The notes beneath the pieces are model-generated. The model made no database searches. It saw only the letters and a list, made by a program, of their open reading frames with translations, and had not been told where the DNA came from. From Brevundimonas sp. Root1279 (GTDB taxonomy: Bacteria > Pseudomonadota > Alphaproteobacteria > Caulobacterales > Caulobacteraceae), in contig NZ_LMEB01000009.1 in assembly GCF_001425945.1 (NCBI RefSeq), positions 1-64,000 of the forward strand: a stretch of 64,000 bases of DNA. The letters run 5' to 3'. A program made the position numbers and the translations under genes. Shown piece after piece: positions 56,006 through 64,000 of the stretch (positions are counted from its first letter, which is position 1; the number at the start of each line of letters is the position of its first letter).

Positions 56006-56677
56006 ATGACGGATACGCCACACCTTTCCAACGGAGAGCCCTCCGATTGGGCCGACCAGATGGAGCAGGCGGTTCTGGACGCCGCCCTGCGCCATGCGTC
56101 GGCCATGGGCTGGAACAGCCGGATGGTGCGCGCCGCCTGCGCCGACAATGGCCTGTCTCTAGGCGACGAGGAGCTTCTGCTGCCCAATGGGGCGCGGGAT
56201 CTGGCCGCCTTGCTGTCGCGCCGGCACGACGATCGGGCCATGGCGGCCCTGGCCGAGGTGGAGCCTGCCTCGCTGAAGATTCGCGAACGAATCGCCCGCG
56301 CCGTTTCGGCCCGGATGGAGGCGGGCGCCGAGGATCTGGAGGCGACCAAGCGCTGCGCCGCCTTCCTGGCCCTTCCGACCAACGCCGACCTGGGCCTGAA
56401 GCTGGTCTGGGAGACCGCCGACCATCTCTGGCATTGGGCCGGGGACACGGCGACGGACTGGAATCACTATTCCAAGCGGGCGATCCTGTCGGGCATCCTG
56501 GCGCCGGCCCTGACGATGCGGTGGTTCGACGGCCGCGAGGCCGCCGAGGCCTTCGTCGCCCGCCGCATCGAGAACGTCATGGCCTTCGAGAAGTGGAAGG
56601 CCGGCAAGGATTTCGACGCCCCGCTGCGCAAGGTGGCCGACGCACTCAGTCGGATGCGCTACGGGGCGAAGAGCTGA
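56006..56677 (+). CDS. COQ9 family protein
   Basis: The product is 223 residues from ATG 56006 (ATG 55994 is an alternative). It has a TetR-like N-terminal helical domain (QAVLDAALRHASAMGWN) and the COQ9 lipid-binding region with LWHWAGDTATDWNHYSKRAI. COQ9 supports ubiquinone synthesis, probably presenting lipid intermediates to the COQ7 hydroxylase. It is divergent from rpsU with a 188-bp gap. Confidence 0.9.
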   Translation: MTDTPHLSNGEPSDWADQMEQAVLDAALRHASAMGWNSRMVRAACADNGLSLGDEELLLPNGARDLAALLSRRHDDRAMAALAEVEPASLKIRERIARAVSARMEAGAEDLEATKRCAAFLALPTNADLGLKLVWETADHLWHWAGDTATDWNHYSKRAILSGILAPALTMRWFDGREAAEAFVARRIENVMAFEKWKAGKDFDAPLRKVADALSRMRYGAKS

Positions 56678-56894
56678 TCGAGTTCGCCGACGCCGTCTAC
56701 TCGGGCCGCTGAGCCTGTGAACGGGAAATCTCAGCCGCAATCGTGGCGCACCATCGCATGCCGCCCTCGACCATCGCGCTCATCGAGCCGTGAATTGCGT
56801 GTGCGTCCGCGATTGACGCCGGGACGCGCTAGCTTGACCGAAGTCATGCGTGGGCGGCGGTCTTTGACAATCAGCGATGGCGCGAGGGGGACGA

Positions 56895-56948
56895 GAGTGT
56901 TCGGACGGCAGCCGTCAATTTCTCACGATGGTGCTACCAACCGAACAC
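56895..56948. repeat. 9-bp inverted repeat before the purK end
   Basis: AGTGTTCGG (56895-56903) pairs with CCGAACACT (56940-56948) across 36 bases, in the 283-bp gap between COQ9 and purK. The rest of the gap shows nothing convincing. Confidence 0.4.
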
Positions 56949-56960
56949 TTTGAAGCGGCG

Positions 56961-58040
56961 CTAGAGGCTCTTCACCCGGTTCACGTGGGCCATCTTCCGC
57001 CCCGGGCGGGCCTCGGCCTTGCCGTAGAGGTGCAGGCGGGCGTCGGGGGCCGAGGCGAGGTGACGCCACTGGTCGACCTCGTCGCCCAGCAGATTGGTCA
57101 TCTCGACCTGGAAGTGGGCGGTGGTCGGGCCCAGCGGCCAGCCGGCGACGGCGCGGATGTGCTGCTCGAACTGGTCGCAGACGCAGCCGTCCTGGGTCCA
57201 GTGGCCGGTGTTGTGGACGCGCGGGGCGATCTCGTTGACCAGCAGGACGCCGTCTCCGAGATCGAACAGCTCGACCCCCAGGACGCCGACGTAGTCGAGG
57301 CCGTCGAGGATGGCGCGGGCGATGGCGGCGGCGCGGTCGCTGGTCTTCAGGTCGACTTGGGCGGGGGCGGTGGTGGTCTTGAGCACGCCGCCGGCATGGA
57401 CGTTCTCGCCCAGCGGATAGACGGCGATCTCGCCGTCGCGGCCGCGGGCGGCGATGACCGACAGCTCGCGGGTGAAGTCGGCGCGGGCCTCGAGGATGGC
57501 CGGCCGTTCGCCGATCGAGGACCAGGCGTCGGCGGCCATCTCGGCCGAGCGGATCCAGACCTGGCCCTTGCCGTCGTAGCCCTCGCGGCGGGTCTTGAGC
57601 AGGGCGGGCGTCCCGAGGCGCTCCAGCCCGGCCAGAAGGTCGTCGAGGTTGTCGACCTGGGCGAAGTCGACGGTCGTGGCGCCGACGCCGTTCAGGAAGG
57701 TCTTCTCCTCGACCCGGTCCTGGGCCACGGCCAGGGCGCGCGGGCCGGGGGCGACGACGGCGCCGCCGCGGACCAGCCGCTCGACCGAGCTGGCCGGGAC
57801 GTTCTCGAACTCGAAGGTCACCGCCTGGCAGGTCTGGCCGAGCACGCCGAGCGCGGTCAGGTCGTCATAGGCGGCGATGATCTGGCCCTGGGAGACGCGG
57901 CCGGCGGGGCTGTTCTCCTCTGGGTCGAGGATGACGACGTTGAAGCCGAGGCGCGAGGCGGCCTGACTGAGCATGCGACCGAGCTGGCCTCCGCCCAGGA
58001 TGCCGATGGTCGAACCGGGGGGCAGGGGCAGGGTGGTCAC
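56961..58040 (-). CDS. purK: 5-(carboxyamino)imidazole ribonucleotide synthase
   Basis: The 359-residue ATP-grasp enzyme starts at GTG 58040, immediately after the purE stop. Motifs include ILGGGQLGRMLSQAA at the N-terminus and EIAPRVHNTGHWT and NLLGDEVD near the C-terminus. It carboxylates AIR with ATP and bicarbonate in purine synthesis. Confidence 0.96.
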   Translation of the reverse strand: MTTLPLPPGSTIGILGGGQLGRMLSQAASRLGFNVVILDPEENSPAGRVSQGQIIAAYDDLTALGVLGQTCQAVTFEFENVPASSVERLVRGGAVVAPGPRALAVAQDRVEEKTFLNGVGATTVDFAQVDNLDDLLAGLERLGTPALLKTRREGYDGKGQVWIRSAEMAADAWSSIGERPAILEARADFTRELSVIAARGRDGEIAVYPLGENVHAGGVLKTTTAPAQVDLKTSDRAAAIARAILDGLDYVGVLGVELFDLGDGVLLVNEIAPRVHNTGHWTQDGCVCDQFEQHIRAVAGWPLGPTTAHFQVEMTNLLGDEVDQWRHLASAPDARLHLYGKAEARPGRKMAHVNRVKSL

Positions 58041-58532
58041 TCAGTCCTCGACCGTTTCGTGAACCGCTTCCGTCTGAGCTTCGCGGAAGGCGGTCAGCCG
58101 CCCGGCCAGCACCACGTCCGACAGGGCCAGGATCTGGGCCGCGAGGATGCCGGCGTTCTTGGCCCCGGGCTCGCCGATCGCCAGGGTCGCCACCGGCACG
58201 CCGCCGGGCATCTGAACGATGGAGAGCAGGCTATCCATGCCTTTCAGGGCCTTGGACTCGACCGGCACGCCGAGCACCGGCAGTTCCGTCATCGAGGCGG
58301 CCATGCCCGGCAGGTGGGCGGCTCCGCCGGCCCCGGCGATGATGACCTTGTAGCCGGCGGCCTTGGCCCCGGTCGCGAAGTCGAACAGGCGCTGGGGCGT
58401 GCGGTGGGCGGAGACGACCTTGGCCTCCCAGGCCACGCCGAGCCGGTCGAGCGAGTCGGCTGCATGCTTCATCGTCGGCCAGTCCGAGCGGCTGCCCATG
58501 ATGATCGCCACCGGCGGAGTCTCGGTCGCCAT
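58041..58532 (-). CDS. purE: N5-carboxyaminoimidazole ribonucleotide mutase (class I)
   Basis: The product is 163 residues from ATG 58532. The active-site segments [25 protein letters not shown] and [20 protein letters not shown] are all present. It converts N5-CAIR to CAIR and works directly after PurK. Confidence 0.97.
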   Translation of the reverse strand: MATETPPVAIIMGSRSDWPTMKHAADSLDRLGVAWEAKVVSAHRTPQRLFDFATGAKAAGYKVIIAGAGGAAHLPGMAASMTELPVLGVPVESKALKGMDSLLSIVQMPGGVPVATLAIGEPGAKNAGILAAQILALSDVVLAGRLTAFREAQTEAVHETVED

Positions 58533-58659
58533 GATGTTCCGGCCCCTGTTCGCGGAAAGCGGCGCGATACAGGACTCGCGTTGCGCCCGCAACCGAGGGC
58601 GTTAGGCTCCGTCCAGGCGGGCAGCGGTTGAGTCGCGGCCCGGGGGAGCCTTTTCAGTC

Positions 58660-59223
58660 TTGAACGCCGCGGCCGCTATCGACCCTTACGCCGAAATCGA
58701 GCGCCTGCGCGCCGAGGTCGAAGCCCTGCGCCAGCGGGCCGAGGCGGCCGAGGCGGCGGCCGATCACGACGTGCTGACGCCGGCTCTGAACCGACGTGGC
58801 TTCATCGCCTCGATGAAGAGCGCCATGGCCTTTTGCCTTCGCCACGATGTGCCGGCGGTTCTGCTCTATCTCGACCTCGACGGCTTCAAGAGCGTCAACG
58901 ACCGGCTCGGCCACGCGGCCGGCGACGCCGCCCTGGTGCATGTCGCCCAGATGATGCGGGCCAATCTGCGTGAGTCGGATGCGGTCGGTCGGCTGGGCGG
59001 CGACGAGTTCGGCCTGCTGATGCTCAACGCCGGTCTCGAGGAAGGCCGCGAGAAGGCCCGCCGACTGGCCGAGGCACTGGAGAAGGCGCCGTTCGAATGG
59101 GAAGGCCTGAGCGCCGGCCTGGGCGGCTCGTTCGGCGTACGCGCCCTAGCGGGGCACACCGACCCCGAGGTCTGGCTGGCCGAGGCCGATGCGGCCATGT
59201 GGGTGCGCAAGAAGGCGCGCTAG
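58660..59223 (+). CDS. Short GGDEF domain protein
   Basis: The 187-residue product starts at TTG 58660, after GGGGGAG. A coiled-coil segment (about 10-36) is followed by a GGDEF domain with an intact active site (Gly113-Gly-Asp-Glu-Phe117) and the inhibitory I-site Arg104-Glu-Ser-Asp107 five residues before it. It should be an active diguanylate cyclase making c-di-GMP, feedback controlled. No sensory or membrane domain is present. Its stop overlaps the convergent MBL gene. Confidence 0.88.
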   Translation: MNAAAAIDPYAEIERLRAEVEALRQRAEAAEAAADHDVLTPALNRRGFIASMKSAMAFCLRHDVPAVLLYLDLDGFKSVNDRLGHAAGDAALVHVAQMMRANLRESDAVGRLGGDEFGLLMLNAGLEEGREKARRLAEALEKAPFEWEGLSAGLGGSFGVRALAGHTDPEVWLAEADAAMWVRKKAR

Positions 59224-60182
59224 GGCTCAGGCGGCCTCACCGTCACGGCGCCGTCCGCGGCGATCTCGAACGCCATCCGATCCTCGCCCACCGTCAGCGG
59301 GCCGTCGTAGAGCGTGCGCGTCTGGCGGCTCAGGTCGGCGAGGTCCGCCGGGGCGAAGCCGCCGAGAGCGGGCTGCACGATATGGCTGTAGACGGCCATG
59401 CCGGGACGGGCGGCGGCGAAGATCCGCGCCGCCTCGGCCGGGCGGGTGTGGTTGTCCAGGATCACCGCCGACGCCGCTTCGGCTTCAGGGCGGGCGAAGG
59501 CCACCTCATGCACCAGCACATCCACGCCCGCGGCGTGTCGCGCCAAATTCTCGCTCGCCCGGGTGTCCCCCGAGATCAGCACCGAGCGCCCTCGATAGTC
59601 GATGCGATAGCCGTAGGCGTCGGGGACCCACGGGCCGTGGTCCACCCGGAAGGCCGTGACCCTCAGGCCGTCGACGTTATGGACCACGCCATCGGCGGCG
59701 AACTCCTCGGCGGCGATCCGCGCCCCTTCTGCCGGCAGGCCCTGGGCCAGGCGGAAGCCGAGATCCGCCTCGAAGGTGCGCTCCAGGTTGGCGGCGAAGG
59801 CGACCGTGCCGGGCGGCCCCACGAGGCGGAAGGGCGTCCGGCGGCCGCCGTGCGGGCCTCTCACCCAGCCGGTCAGCCAGACGTCCGGCAGGCCGACGAG
59901 GTGGTCGGAATGAAGGTGGGTGAGGAAGGTGGCGGTCAGGGCGACGCCCGAGACCCCGGCCTGCCAGAGGCGGATCTCGGCCCCGCGGCCCGCGTCGAAC
60001 AACAGGGTCTGGCCGCCCGCCTGCACCAGGGTCGCCGGTCCGAAGCGGTCAGCCAGGGGCGGCGGCGCACCGGTCCCCAGCAGGGTGACAATCATGACCG
60101 GCTCCGGTCGCTCGGAGGACTGGGCGTGCGCGGCGGAGGCCGACAGGGCCATGAAGGTCAGGACGACTATCAGAAACCGCAT
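59220..60182 (-). CDS. Secreted MBL-fold metallo-hydrolase
   Basis: The product is 320 residues from ATG 60182, with GGAG about 6 nt upstream. It has a signal peptide (about 1-20) and a metallo-beta-lactamase fold with THLHSDHLVG (zinc ligands His89, His91, Asp93, His94) and later SGDTRASENL and VHEVAF. It resembles the RNase Z/arylsulfatase branch, but the signal peptide argues for an exported hydrolase. Confidence 0.88.
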   Translation of the reverse strand: MRFLIVVLTFMALSASAAHAQSSERPEPVMIVTLLGTGAPPPLADRFGPATLVQAGGQTLLFDAGRGAEIRLWQAGVSGVALTATFLTHLHSDHLVGLPDVWLTGWVRGPHGGRRTPFRLVGPPGTVAFAANLERTFEADLGFRLAQGLPAEGARIAAEEFAADGVVHNVDGLRVTAFRVDHGPWVPDAYGYRIDYRGRSVLISGDTRASENLARHAAGVDVLVHEVAFARPEAEAASAVILDNHTRPAEAARIFAAARPGMAVYSHIVQPALGGFAPADLADLSRQTRTLYDGPLTVGEDRMAFEIAADGAVTVRPPEP

Positions 60183-60231
60183 GCGCGCTCCGTTCGCCAA
60201 CCGGCGTTCCGAGCTAACACGTGGGTGGCGC

Positions 60232-60456
60232 CTAGGCGATGATGTCCGGCAGGACGATCGCCTCGATCTTCACGATCTCGTCGCGCAGGGTCAGCTTCTT
60301 CCGCTTCAGGCGGGCGATCATCAGCTGGTCGGGAACCGGCAGCAGCTGCAGGGCCTCGATCGAGGCGTCGAGGTCGGCGTGCTCCTGACGAAGCTCATTG
60401 AGCCGCGCATGGAGCGCCAGCTCTTCCTCGGTCAGATACGGATCGTCGTCGTTCAT
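60232..60456 (-). CDS. YdcH/DUF465 family protein (first copy)
   Basis: The 74-residue coiled-coil-like protein has LTEEELALHARLNELRQEHA, DLDASIEALQLLPVPDQLMI and LKRKKLTLRDEIVKIE, the DUF465 pattern. Function unknown. Confidence 0.85.
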   Translation of the reverse strand: MNDDDPYLTEEELALHARLNELRQEHADLDASIEALQLLPVPDQLMIARLKRKKLTLRDEIVKIEAIVLPDIIA

Positions 60457-60496
60457 TGCGTCGGGCCCCGGACGACCGGTTATAGCTCGCGGCGGC

Positions 60497-60964
60497 TCAG
60501 GCCGGAAGCCGGTCGGCGAGCAGCACGAGGCCCGGGCGCGGCGTCACCGATGACCAGACGCGGGCGACGGCGACGAGGGCTTCGAGGGGCGGGCGCGGCG
60601 CGCCGGCGGGCTCCGGGGAAAGGGTCTCCAGCGCCTCCAGCAGACGGCGCTCCGCCTCCAGTTCGACGGCCTTCACCTGGGTGCGAACGGCCTCGCGGGC
60701 GTCGTTGTCGAGGTCCGGGTTGCGAGCCTTCAGCGAGCGGCGCAGGGCGCGCAGCGGCTCGATGGCGGCCTCCTGCCAGGCCCGGGCGGCGTCGCAGGCC
60801 CCCTCCAGCGCATCCTCGTCCGGCTTGCGCCCGGTCTGCGCCGTCCAGGCGGCCCAGAGCAGAAGGGGCACGTTCTGGCCGGCGTGGTCCTGCAGGTCGA
60901 GGCAGGCCTCGCTGACTCCGGGCGCGGCGTAGGCCTTCACGGCCCAATCCCACAGCGCGCTCAT
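60497..60964 (-). CDS. TIGR02444 family protein
   Basis: The 155-residue helical protein begins MSALWDWAVKAYAAPGVSEA and carries CLDLQDHAGQNVPLLLWAAW, the family's diagnostic segment. The family is uncharacterised. It overlaps the ubiX stop (ATGA, 60961-60964), so the two are translationally coupled. Confidence 0.87.
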   Translation of the reverse strand: MSALWDWAVKAYAAPGVSEACLDLQDHAGQNVPLLLWAAWTAQTGRKPDEDALEGACDAARAWQEAAIEPLRALRRSLKARNPDLDNDAREAVRTQVKAVELEAERRLLEALETLSPEPAGAPRPPLEALVAVARVWSSVTPRPGLVLLADRLPA

Positions 60965-61632
60965 TCGGCGGCGCCGCGCAGGCCTTCCCAGCGCTTAACC
61001 GGGGTCCAGTCGAGGCCGAACAGGTCCAGCGCCCGGCCGACGGACTGGTCGACCATCTCCTCGATCGAGGCGGGGCGGGCATAGAAGGCGGGCAGGGGCG
61101 GGGCGATCACGGCGCCCATCTCGGCCAGGGCGGTCATGGTGCGCAGATGGCCGAGGTGAAAGGGCGTCTCCCGGACCATCAGCACCAGTGGGCGACGCTC
61201 CTTGAGAACGACGTCGGCGGCGCGCGTCAGCAGGGTCGACGTCACGCCGGTGGCGATCTCGCTCATGCTGCGCACCGAGCAGGGCGCGACGATCATGCCG
61301 AGGGTGCGGAACGAGCCGGATGCGATGCTGGCGCCGACATCGTTGAGGCGGTGAACGACGTCCGCGCGACCCATGAGATCGTCCGCCGACAGATCGGTCT
61401 CCTGCGACAAAGTGAGCAGGGCCGCACGGGTCACCACGAGGTGGCTCTCGACCCCCAGATCACGCAGGGCGTCGAGGGTGCGGACGCCGTAAGTCACGCC
61501 CGAAGCTCCGGAAATTCCGACCACCAAACGCTGCTTCGCGGATGGTGCGGTTCCGTTCACATCCTCGGCCAAAAGGGGCTCCAGCTTGTTCGGGTTCGGA
61601 CGATTGATGGTCTCACCGGAAAGTGATTCCAC
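60961..61632 (-). CDS. ubiX: UbiX family flavin prenyltransferase
   Basis: The longest frame is 223 residues from GTG 61632; a GTG at 61560 (residue 25) would begin close to the usual family start VVGISGASGVTYGVRTLDAL. The C-terminal half has VLKERRPLVLMVRETPFHLG. UbiX makes prenylated FMN for UbiD, needed in ubiquinone synthesis; COQ9 lies 4 kb upstream. Start uncertain. Confidence 0.93.
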   Translation of the reverse strand: MESLSGETINRPNPNKLEPLLAEDVNGTAPSAKQRLVVGISGASGVTYGVRTLDALRDLGVESHLVVTRAALLTLSQETDLSADDLMGRADVVHRLNDVGASIASGSFRTLGMIVAPCSVRSMSEIATGVTSTLLTRAADVVLKERRPLVLMVRETPFHLGHLRTMTALAEMGAVIAPPLPAFYARPASIEEMVDQSVGRALDLFGLDWTPVKRWEGLRGAAE

Positions 61633-61688
61633 AGCCGGTCAAGCCGGGCGCTGACTGTAGTGGTCCCTTAGACATGGAGGCGCAAGCC

Positions 61689-61862
61689 ATGACCATCGAA
61701 GCTCGTATTCGCGAACTGGGAAACCGTCACCGGAGCCTGGATGAAACCATCCAGCGCGAGATGACCCGCCCTTCCGCGGACTCGCTTCGAGTGAGGGAGC
61801 TCAAGCAGCAAAAGCTCCGGCTCAAGGAAGAAATCACCAGTCTGGAGGCGAGGGCGAACTAG
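61689..61862 (+). CDS. YdcH/DUF465 family protein (second copy)
   Basis: The product is 57 residues from ATG 61689; GGAGG lies 8 nt upstream. The sequence IRELGNRHRSLDETIQREM and LKQQKLRLKEEITSLEAR is a DUF465 coiled coil, shorter than the copy at 60232. It is divergent from ubiX. Confidence 0.83.
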   Translation: MTIEARIRELGNRHRSLDETIQREMTRPSADSLRVRELKQQKLRLKEEITSLEARAN

Positions 61863-61884
61863 CCCCGTCTCCCGAAAAGGAGAA

Positions 61885-61918
61885 CGGCCCCGGAGAGCGA
61901 TCTCCGGGGCCGTTTTGT
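61885..61918. terminator. Terminator between the second YdcH gene and trcR
   Basis: CGGCCCCGGAGA pairs perfectly with TCTCCGGGGCCG around a GCGA tetraloop (61885-61912), followed by TTTTG. It lies between convergent genes and could serve both strands. Confidence 0.9.
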
Positions 61919-61921
61919 ATC

Positions 61922-62593
61922 TTAGTCCTTCTTGCCGAAGACCGACTCTGCAGTCGGCTCAGCCCCGCGACGCTCGCGGGCTTCGGGGACGAACTCGGGC
62001 TCCGCCTCTTCGACCGGGGCGTCGACGGCCTGGAGGGTGGCGCCGCCCTTCTTGGCGTCGTCCTTGGCCTTCTTGTCGGCGGCCTTCTTGACCAGTTCGT
62101 CGAGGGCCAGTTGGCCGACGAGGCCCAGGGTCACCGGGTCGACCGGCTTGATGTTGGCCGAGTTCCAGTGGGTGCGGTTGCGCACGCTCTCGATCGTCGA
62201 CTTGGTGGTGCCCAGCAGTTTGGCGATCTGGGCGTCCGTCACCTCGGGGTGGTTGCGCACGAACCAGGCGATGGCGTCCGGGCGATCCTGGCGGCGCGAC
62301 ACCGGGGTGTATTTCGGAGCCGGCTTGTGGCTCTTCAGCAGTTCGGCGTGGCGGCTGACCACGGCCTGCATGCGGTAGCTGTCGTCGGCCTGGGCCTTGT
62401 CCAGTTCCTCGCGGGTCAGCTGACCGTTGACCAGCGGGTCGGCGCCGCGGATGTCGCGCGCCACGTCGCCGTCGGCGATGCCACGCACTTCCAGGGGATG
62501 CAGGCCGCAGAAATCGGCGATCTGCTCAAACGTCAGGGAGGTGTTGTCGACCAGCCAGACCGCGGTGGCCTTGGGCATCAGGATTTCGGTCAT
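61922..62593 (-). CDS. trcR: Cell cycle transcriptional regulator TrcR (DUF1013)
   Basis: The 223-residue product has an HTH-like N-terminus (NTSLTFEQIADFCGLHPLEV), a second putative HTH (VTDAQIAKLLGTTKSTIESV) and a Lys-rich linker before an acidic tail. This is the alphaproteobacterial DUF1013 family, named TrcR. It is conserved and essential in several species. Confidence 0.9.
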   Translation of the reverse strand: MTEILMPKATAVWLVDNTSLTFEQIADFCGLHPLEVRGIADGDVARDIRGADPLVNGQLTREELDKAQADDSYRMQAVVSRHAELLKSHKPAPKYTPVSRRQDRPDAIAWFVRNHPEVTDAQIAKLLGTTKSTIESVRNRTHWNSANIKPVDPVTLGLVGQLALDELVKKAADKKAKDDAKKGGATLQAVDAPVEEAEPEFVPEARERRGAEPTAESVFGKKD

Positions 62594-62803
62594 GGGCGTC
62601 TTCGCTTCTTCTTTCAGCCCGCTTCAGGCGGGTTCCGGATACGACGGCGCCCGACCTTTCGGCCGGGCGCGCAGGTCTCCGATATAGGCCCATTCGCGCC
62701 AAAAGAAAACGAAAGCCGTCAACGTCGTACAGCCACGGTTCATGGCGCGGGTTGAACACTGTCTTCACAGGCGCGCGTTGACGCCCAACCGAAGGAGGCC
62801 TCC

Positions 62804-63403
62804 ATGTTGATCCAAGCTCTGGTCGTTGCGGCCGCACTCTCCGGCGGCGGGCAACAGGCGGCCCCGTACGCGCCGGGCGGGCAGGAGCGAGTGGCCCCGC
62901 GCGGGGACTACCGGGACTCGTGCAGCGGCGCCTTCGTCAACCGCGGCCGGCTGTACGCAGACTGCCGCGATCGACGGGGCGAGATTCGCGGGACCTCGAT
63001 CGAACTCAACCGCTGCTCGGACTACGAAATCCGCAATAACGACGGTCTGCTCGTCTGCGGACCGGTCCGGGGTCAGTGGGAAGACCGGCCGGGCGGTGGC
63101 GGCAACGGCAATGGTGGCTGGAACGGCGGCGGAGGCAGTTGGGGACGCAACTCCGTGACGGTCTATCGCGACGCCAATTTCCGCGGGACCAGCATGCGCT
63201 TCAACAACGAGATTCCGAATCTGGCGAACTCCGGCCTGAACGATGCGATCAGCTCGTTTGAGCTTCGAGGCGACTGGGAGTTCTGCACCGACGCCTATTT
63301 CCGCGGACAGTGCCGGATCTTCCGCAGCGATGTGTCGAACCTGCGCTCGCTCGGAATGAACGACCGGATCTCCTCCCTGCGCCCGGTGCGGGGCGGCCGC
63401 TAG
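62804..63403 (+). CDS. Secreted protein with CVNH and beta/gamma-crystallin domains
   Basis: The 199-residue product has a weak signal (1-19), a cyanovirin-N-like domain (about 38-86; SCSGAFVNRGRLYADCRDRR, with cysteines in RCSDYE and LLVCG), a Gly/Asn-rich linker and a beta/gamma-crystallin domain (about 118-196; VTVYRDANFRGTSMRFNNEI). Both domains bind sugars or calcium in relatives. Two disulfide pairs are likely. Confidence 0.82.
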   Translation: MLIQALVVAAALSGGGQQAAPYAPGGQERVAPRGDYRDSCSGAFVNRGRLYADCRDRRGEIRGTSIELNRCSDYEIRNNDGLLVCGPVRGQWEDRPGGGGNGNGGWNGGGGSWGRNSVTVYRDANFRGTSMRFNNEIPNLANSGLNDAISSFELRGDWEFCTDAYFRGQCRIFRSDVSNLRSLGMNDRISSLRPVRGGR

Positions 63404-63468
63404 CCGCACCCAGGAACCGACAAGGCCGTCGGCGGCTTCCCCGTCCCGCTGGGATCGAGGAGTTACCG

Positions 63469-63822
63469 ATGGCCTATGTCGATGGTTTCGTGGTCGCCGT
63501 GCCGAAGGGCAGGGTCGATGAGTATCGCGAGTTTTCCCGCAAGGCTGGCGAGGTCTGGAAGGAATACGGCGCTCGGTCTTACGTCGAGACGGTCGCTGAC
63601 GACGTGCCGTATGGCGAACTGACGTCCTTCCCGCGCGCCGTTCAGGCCAAGGACGACGAGACCGTCGTCTTCTCATGGATCACCTATGACTCACGCGAGC
63701 ATCGCGACCAGGTCAACGAACAGGTCATGGCCGATCCGCGGATCAAGAGCGGTATGGACGAAGCGCCGTTCGACGGCAAACGGATGATCTACGGCGGGTT
63801 CAGCACCTTGCTGGAGATGTAA
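63469..63822 (+). CDS. DUF1428 domain protein
   Basis: The product is 117 residues from ATG 63469, preceded by GAGGAG. It matches DUF1428 throughout: YVDGFVVAVPKGRVDEYREF, YVETVADDVPYGELTSFPRA and FDGKRMIYGGFS. It has a dimeric ferredoxin-like fold; function unknown. Confidence 0.92.
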   Translation: MAYVDGFVVAVPKGRVDEYREFSRKAGEVWKEYGARSYVETVADDVPYGELTSFPRAVQAKDDETVVFSWITYDSREHRDQVNEQVMADPRIKSGMDEAPFDGKRMIYGGFSTLLEM

Positions 63823-64000
63823 TCAGCCGGTCAGCACGATCTTGCCGACGTGATCGCCCGCCTCGAGCCGGAGATGGGCGGCCGCGGCCTCCGCCAGCGG
63901 GAAGGTCGCCTCGACCGGCGGGCGAACCGCGCCAGACGCCACCCACGGCCAGGCGGTCGCCTCGACGGCGGCGATCAGCCGGGCCTTTTCGTCAGCCGGC
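63823..64000 (-). CDS. Zinc-binding dehydrogenase / quinone oxidoreductase, C-terminal part (partial)
   Basis: The last 58 codons of a minus-strand gene running off the right edge read GAVRPPVEATFPLAEAAAAH and then LEAGDHVGKIVLTG before the stop at 63823. This is the C-terminus of NADPH:quinone reductase-like MDR proteins. The catalytic part lies outside the window. Confidence 0.85.
   Translation of the reverse strand, partial: PADEKARLIAAVEATAWPWVASGAVRPPVEATFPLAEAAAAHLRLEAGDHVGKIVLTG

Noticed and set aside
56717..56953. 78-codon frame between COQ9 and purK
   Set aside because: Arg/Ser-rich low-complexity translation without a start signal.

Overview
This is high-GC alphaproteobacterial chromosome, most likely from the Caulobacteraceae and closest in feel to Brevundimonas. 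That placement rests on remembered gene content and order: tuf / tRNA-Trp / secE / nusG / rplK / rplA, a TrcR (DUF1013) cell-cycle regulator, a UrcA-family protein, an aa3-oxidase subunit IV, a split three-part transhydrogenase, a DUF6065 protein and a GDSL autotransporter. It was not tested by a search. I see no phage, insertion sequence, CRISPR array, rRNA or plasmid function.

Layout. Positions 1-8.9 kb: the 3' end of tuf (with an odd 38-bp tandem duplication at the very edge), a terminator and a 34-bp inverted-repeat element, then a block of non-ribosomal genes (DUF218 protein, amine oxidase, DUF3857/transglutaminase protein, a tiny lipoprotein, a CNNM/CorC transporter-like protein), followed by tRNA-Trp, secE, nusG, rplK and rplA. 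8.9-15.4 kb: a DUF2059 protein, a DUF47-PiT-NUDIX phosphate unit, a DUF1203 protein, an M3 oligopeptidase and a serine hydrolase. 15.4-20.7 kb: oxidase subunit IV and the proton-translocating transhydrogenase operon, in which pntAA, pntAB and pntB are separated by five small genes, three of them three-helix membrane proteins. 20.7-28.5 kb: a UrcA protein divergent from a winged-helix/FlgO/TPR membrane regulator, a TPR-sulfotransferase, HdeD and a WYL regulator.

28.6-34.9 kb: DUF6065 protein, a ScfR/RamB-type regulator divergent from isocitrate lyase (aceA), a hybrid histidine kinase and an M23 peptidase. 35-44.9 kb: a GDSL-esterase autotransporter, a fused phosphoserine phosphatase / phosphoglycerate dehydrogenase, an SDR with a long tail, Hsp33, a putative metalloprotease and gamma-glutamyltransferase. 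44.9-45.9 kb: about 1 kb without a convincing gene, but with two long inverted repeats and dispersed palindromes. 45.9-52.5 kb: phoR-pstC-pstA-pstB-phoU-phoB on the minus strand. 52.6-64 kb: a NatAB-like ABC exporter, rpsU (apparently starting at CTG), COQ9, purEK, a GGDEF protein, an MBL hydrolase, ubiX with two small YdcH-type proteins, trcR, a cyanovirin/crystallin-domain secreted protein, a DUF1428 protein and the 3' end of a quinone-oxidoreductase-like gene.

How the genes work together. Two phosphate systems are present: low-affinity PiT with its DUF47 partner, and high-affinity PstCAB with PhoR/PhoB/PhoU. Central metabolism is represented by the glyoxylate shunt with its regulator, the first and last steps of serine synthesis in one polypeptide, and NADPH supply by transhydrogenase. 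The least ordinary items are the interleaved pnt operon, the SerB-SerA fusion, the CTG start of rpsU, the structured 1-kb gap and the CVNH-crystallin fusion.
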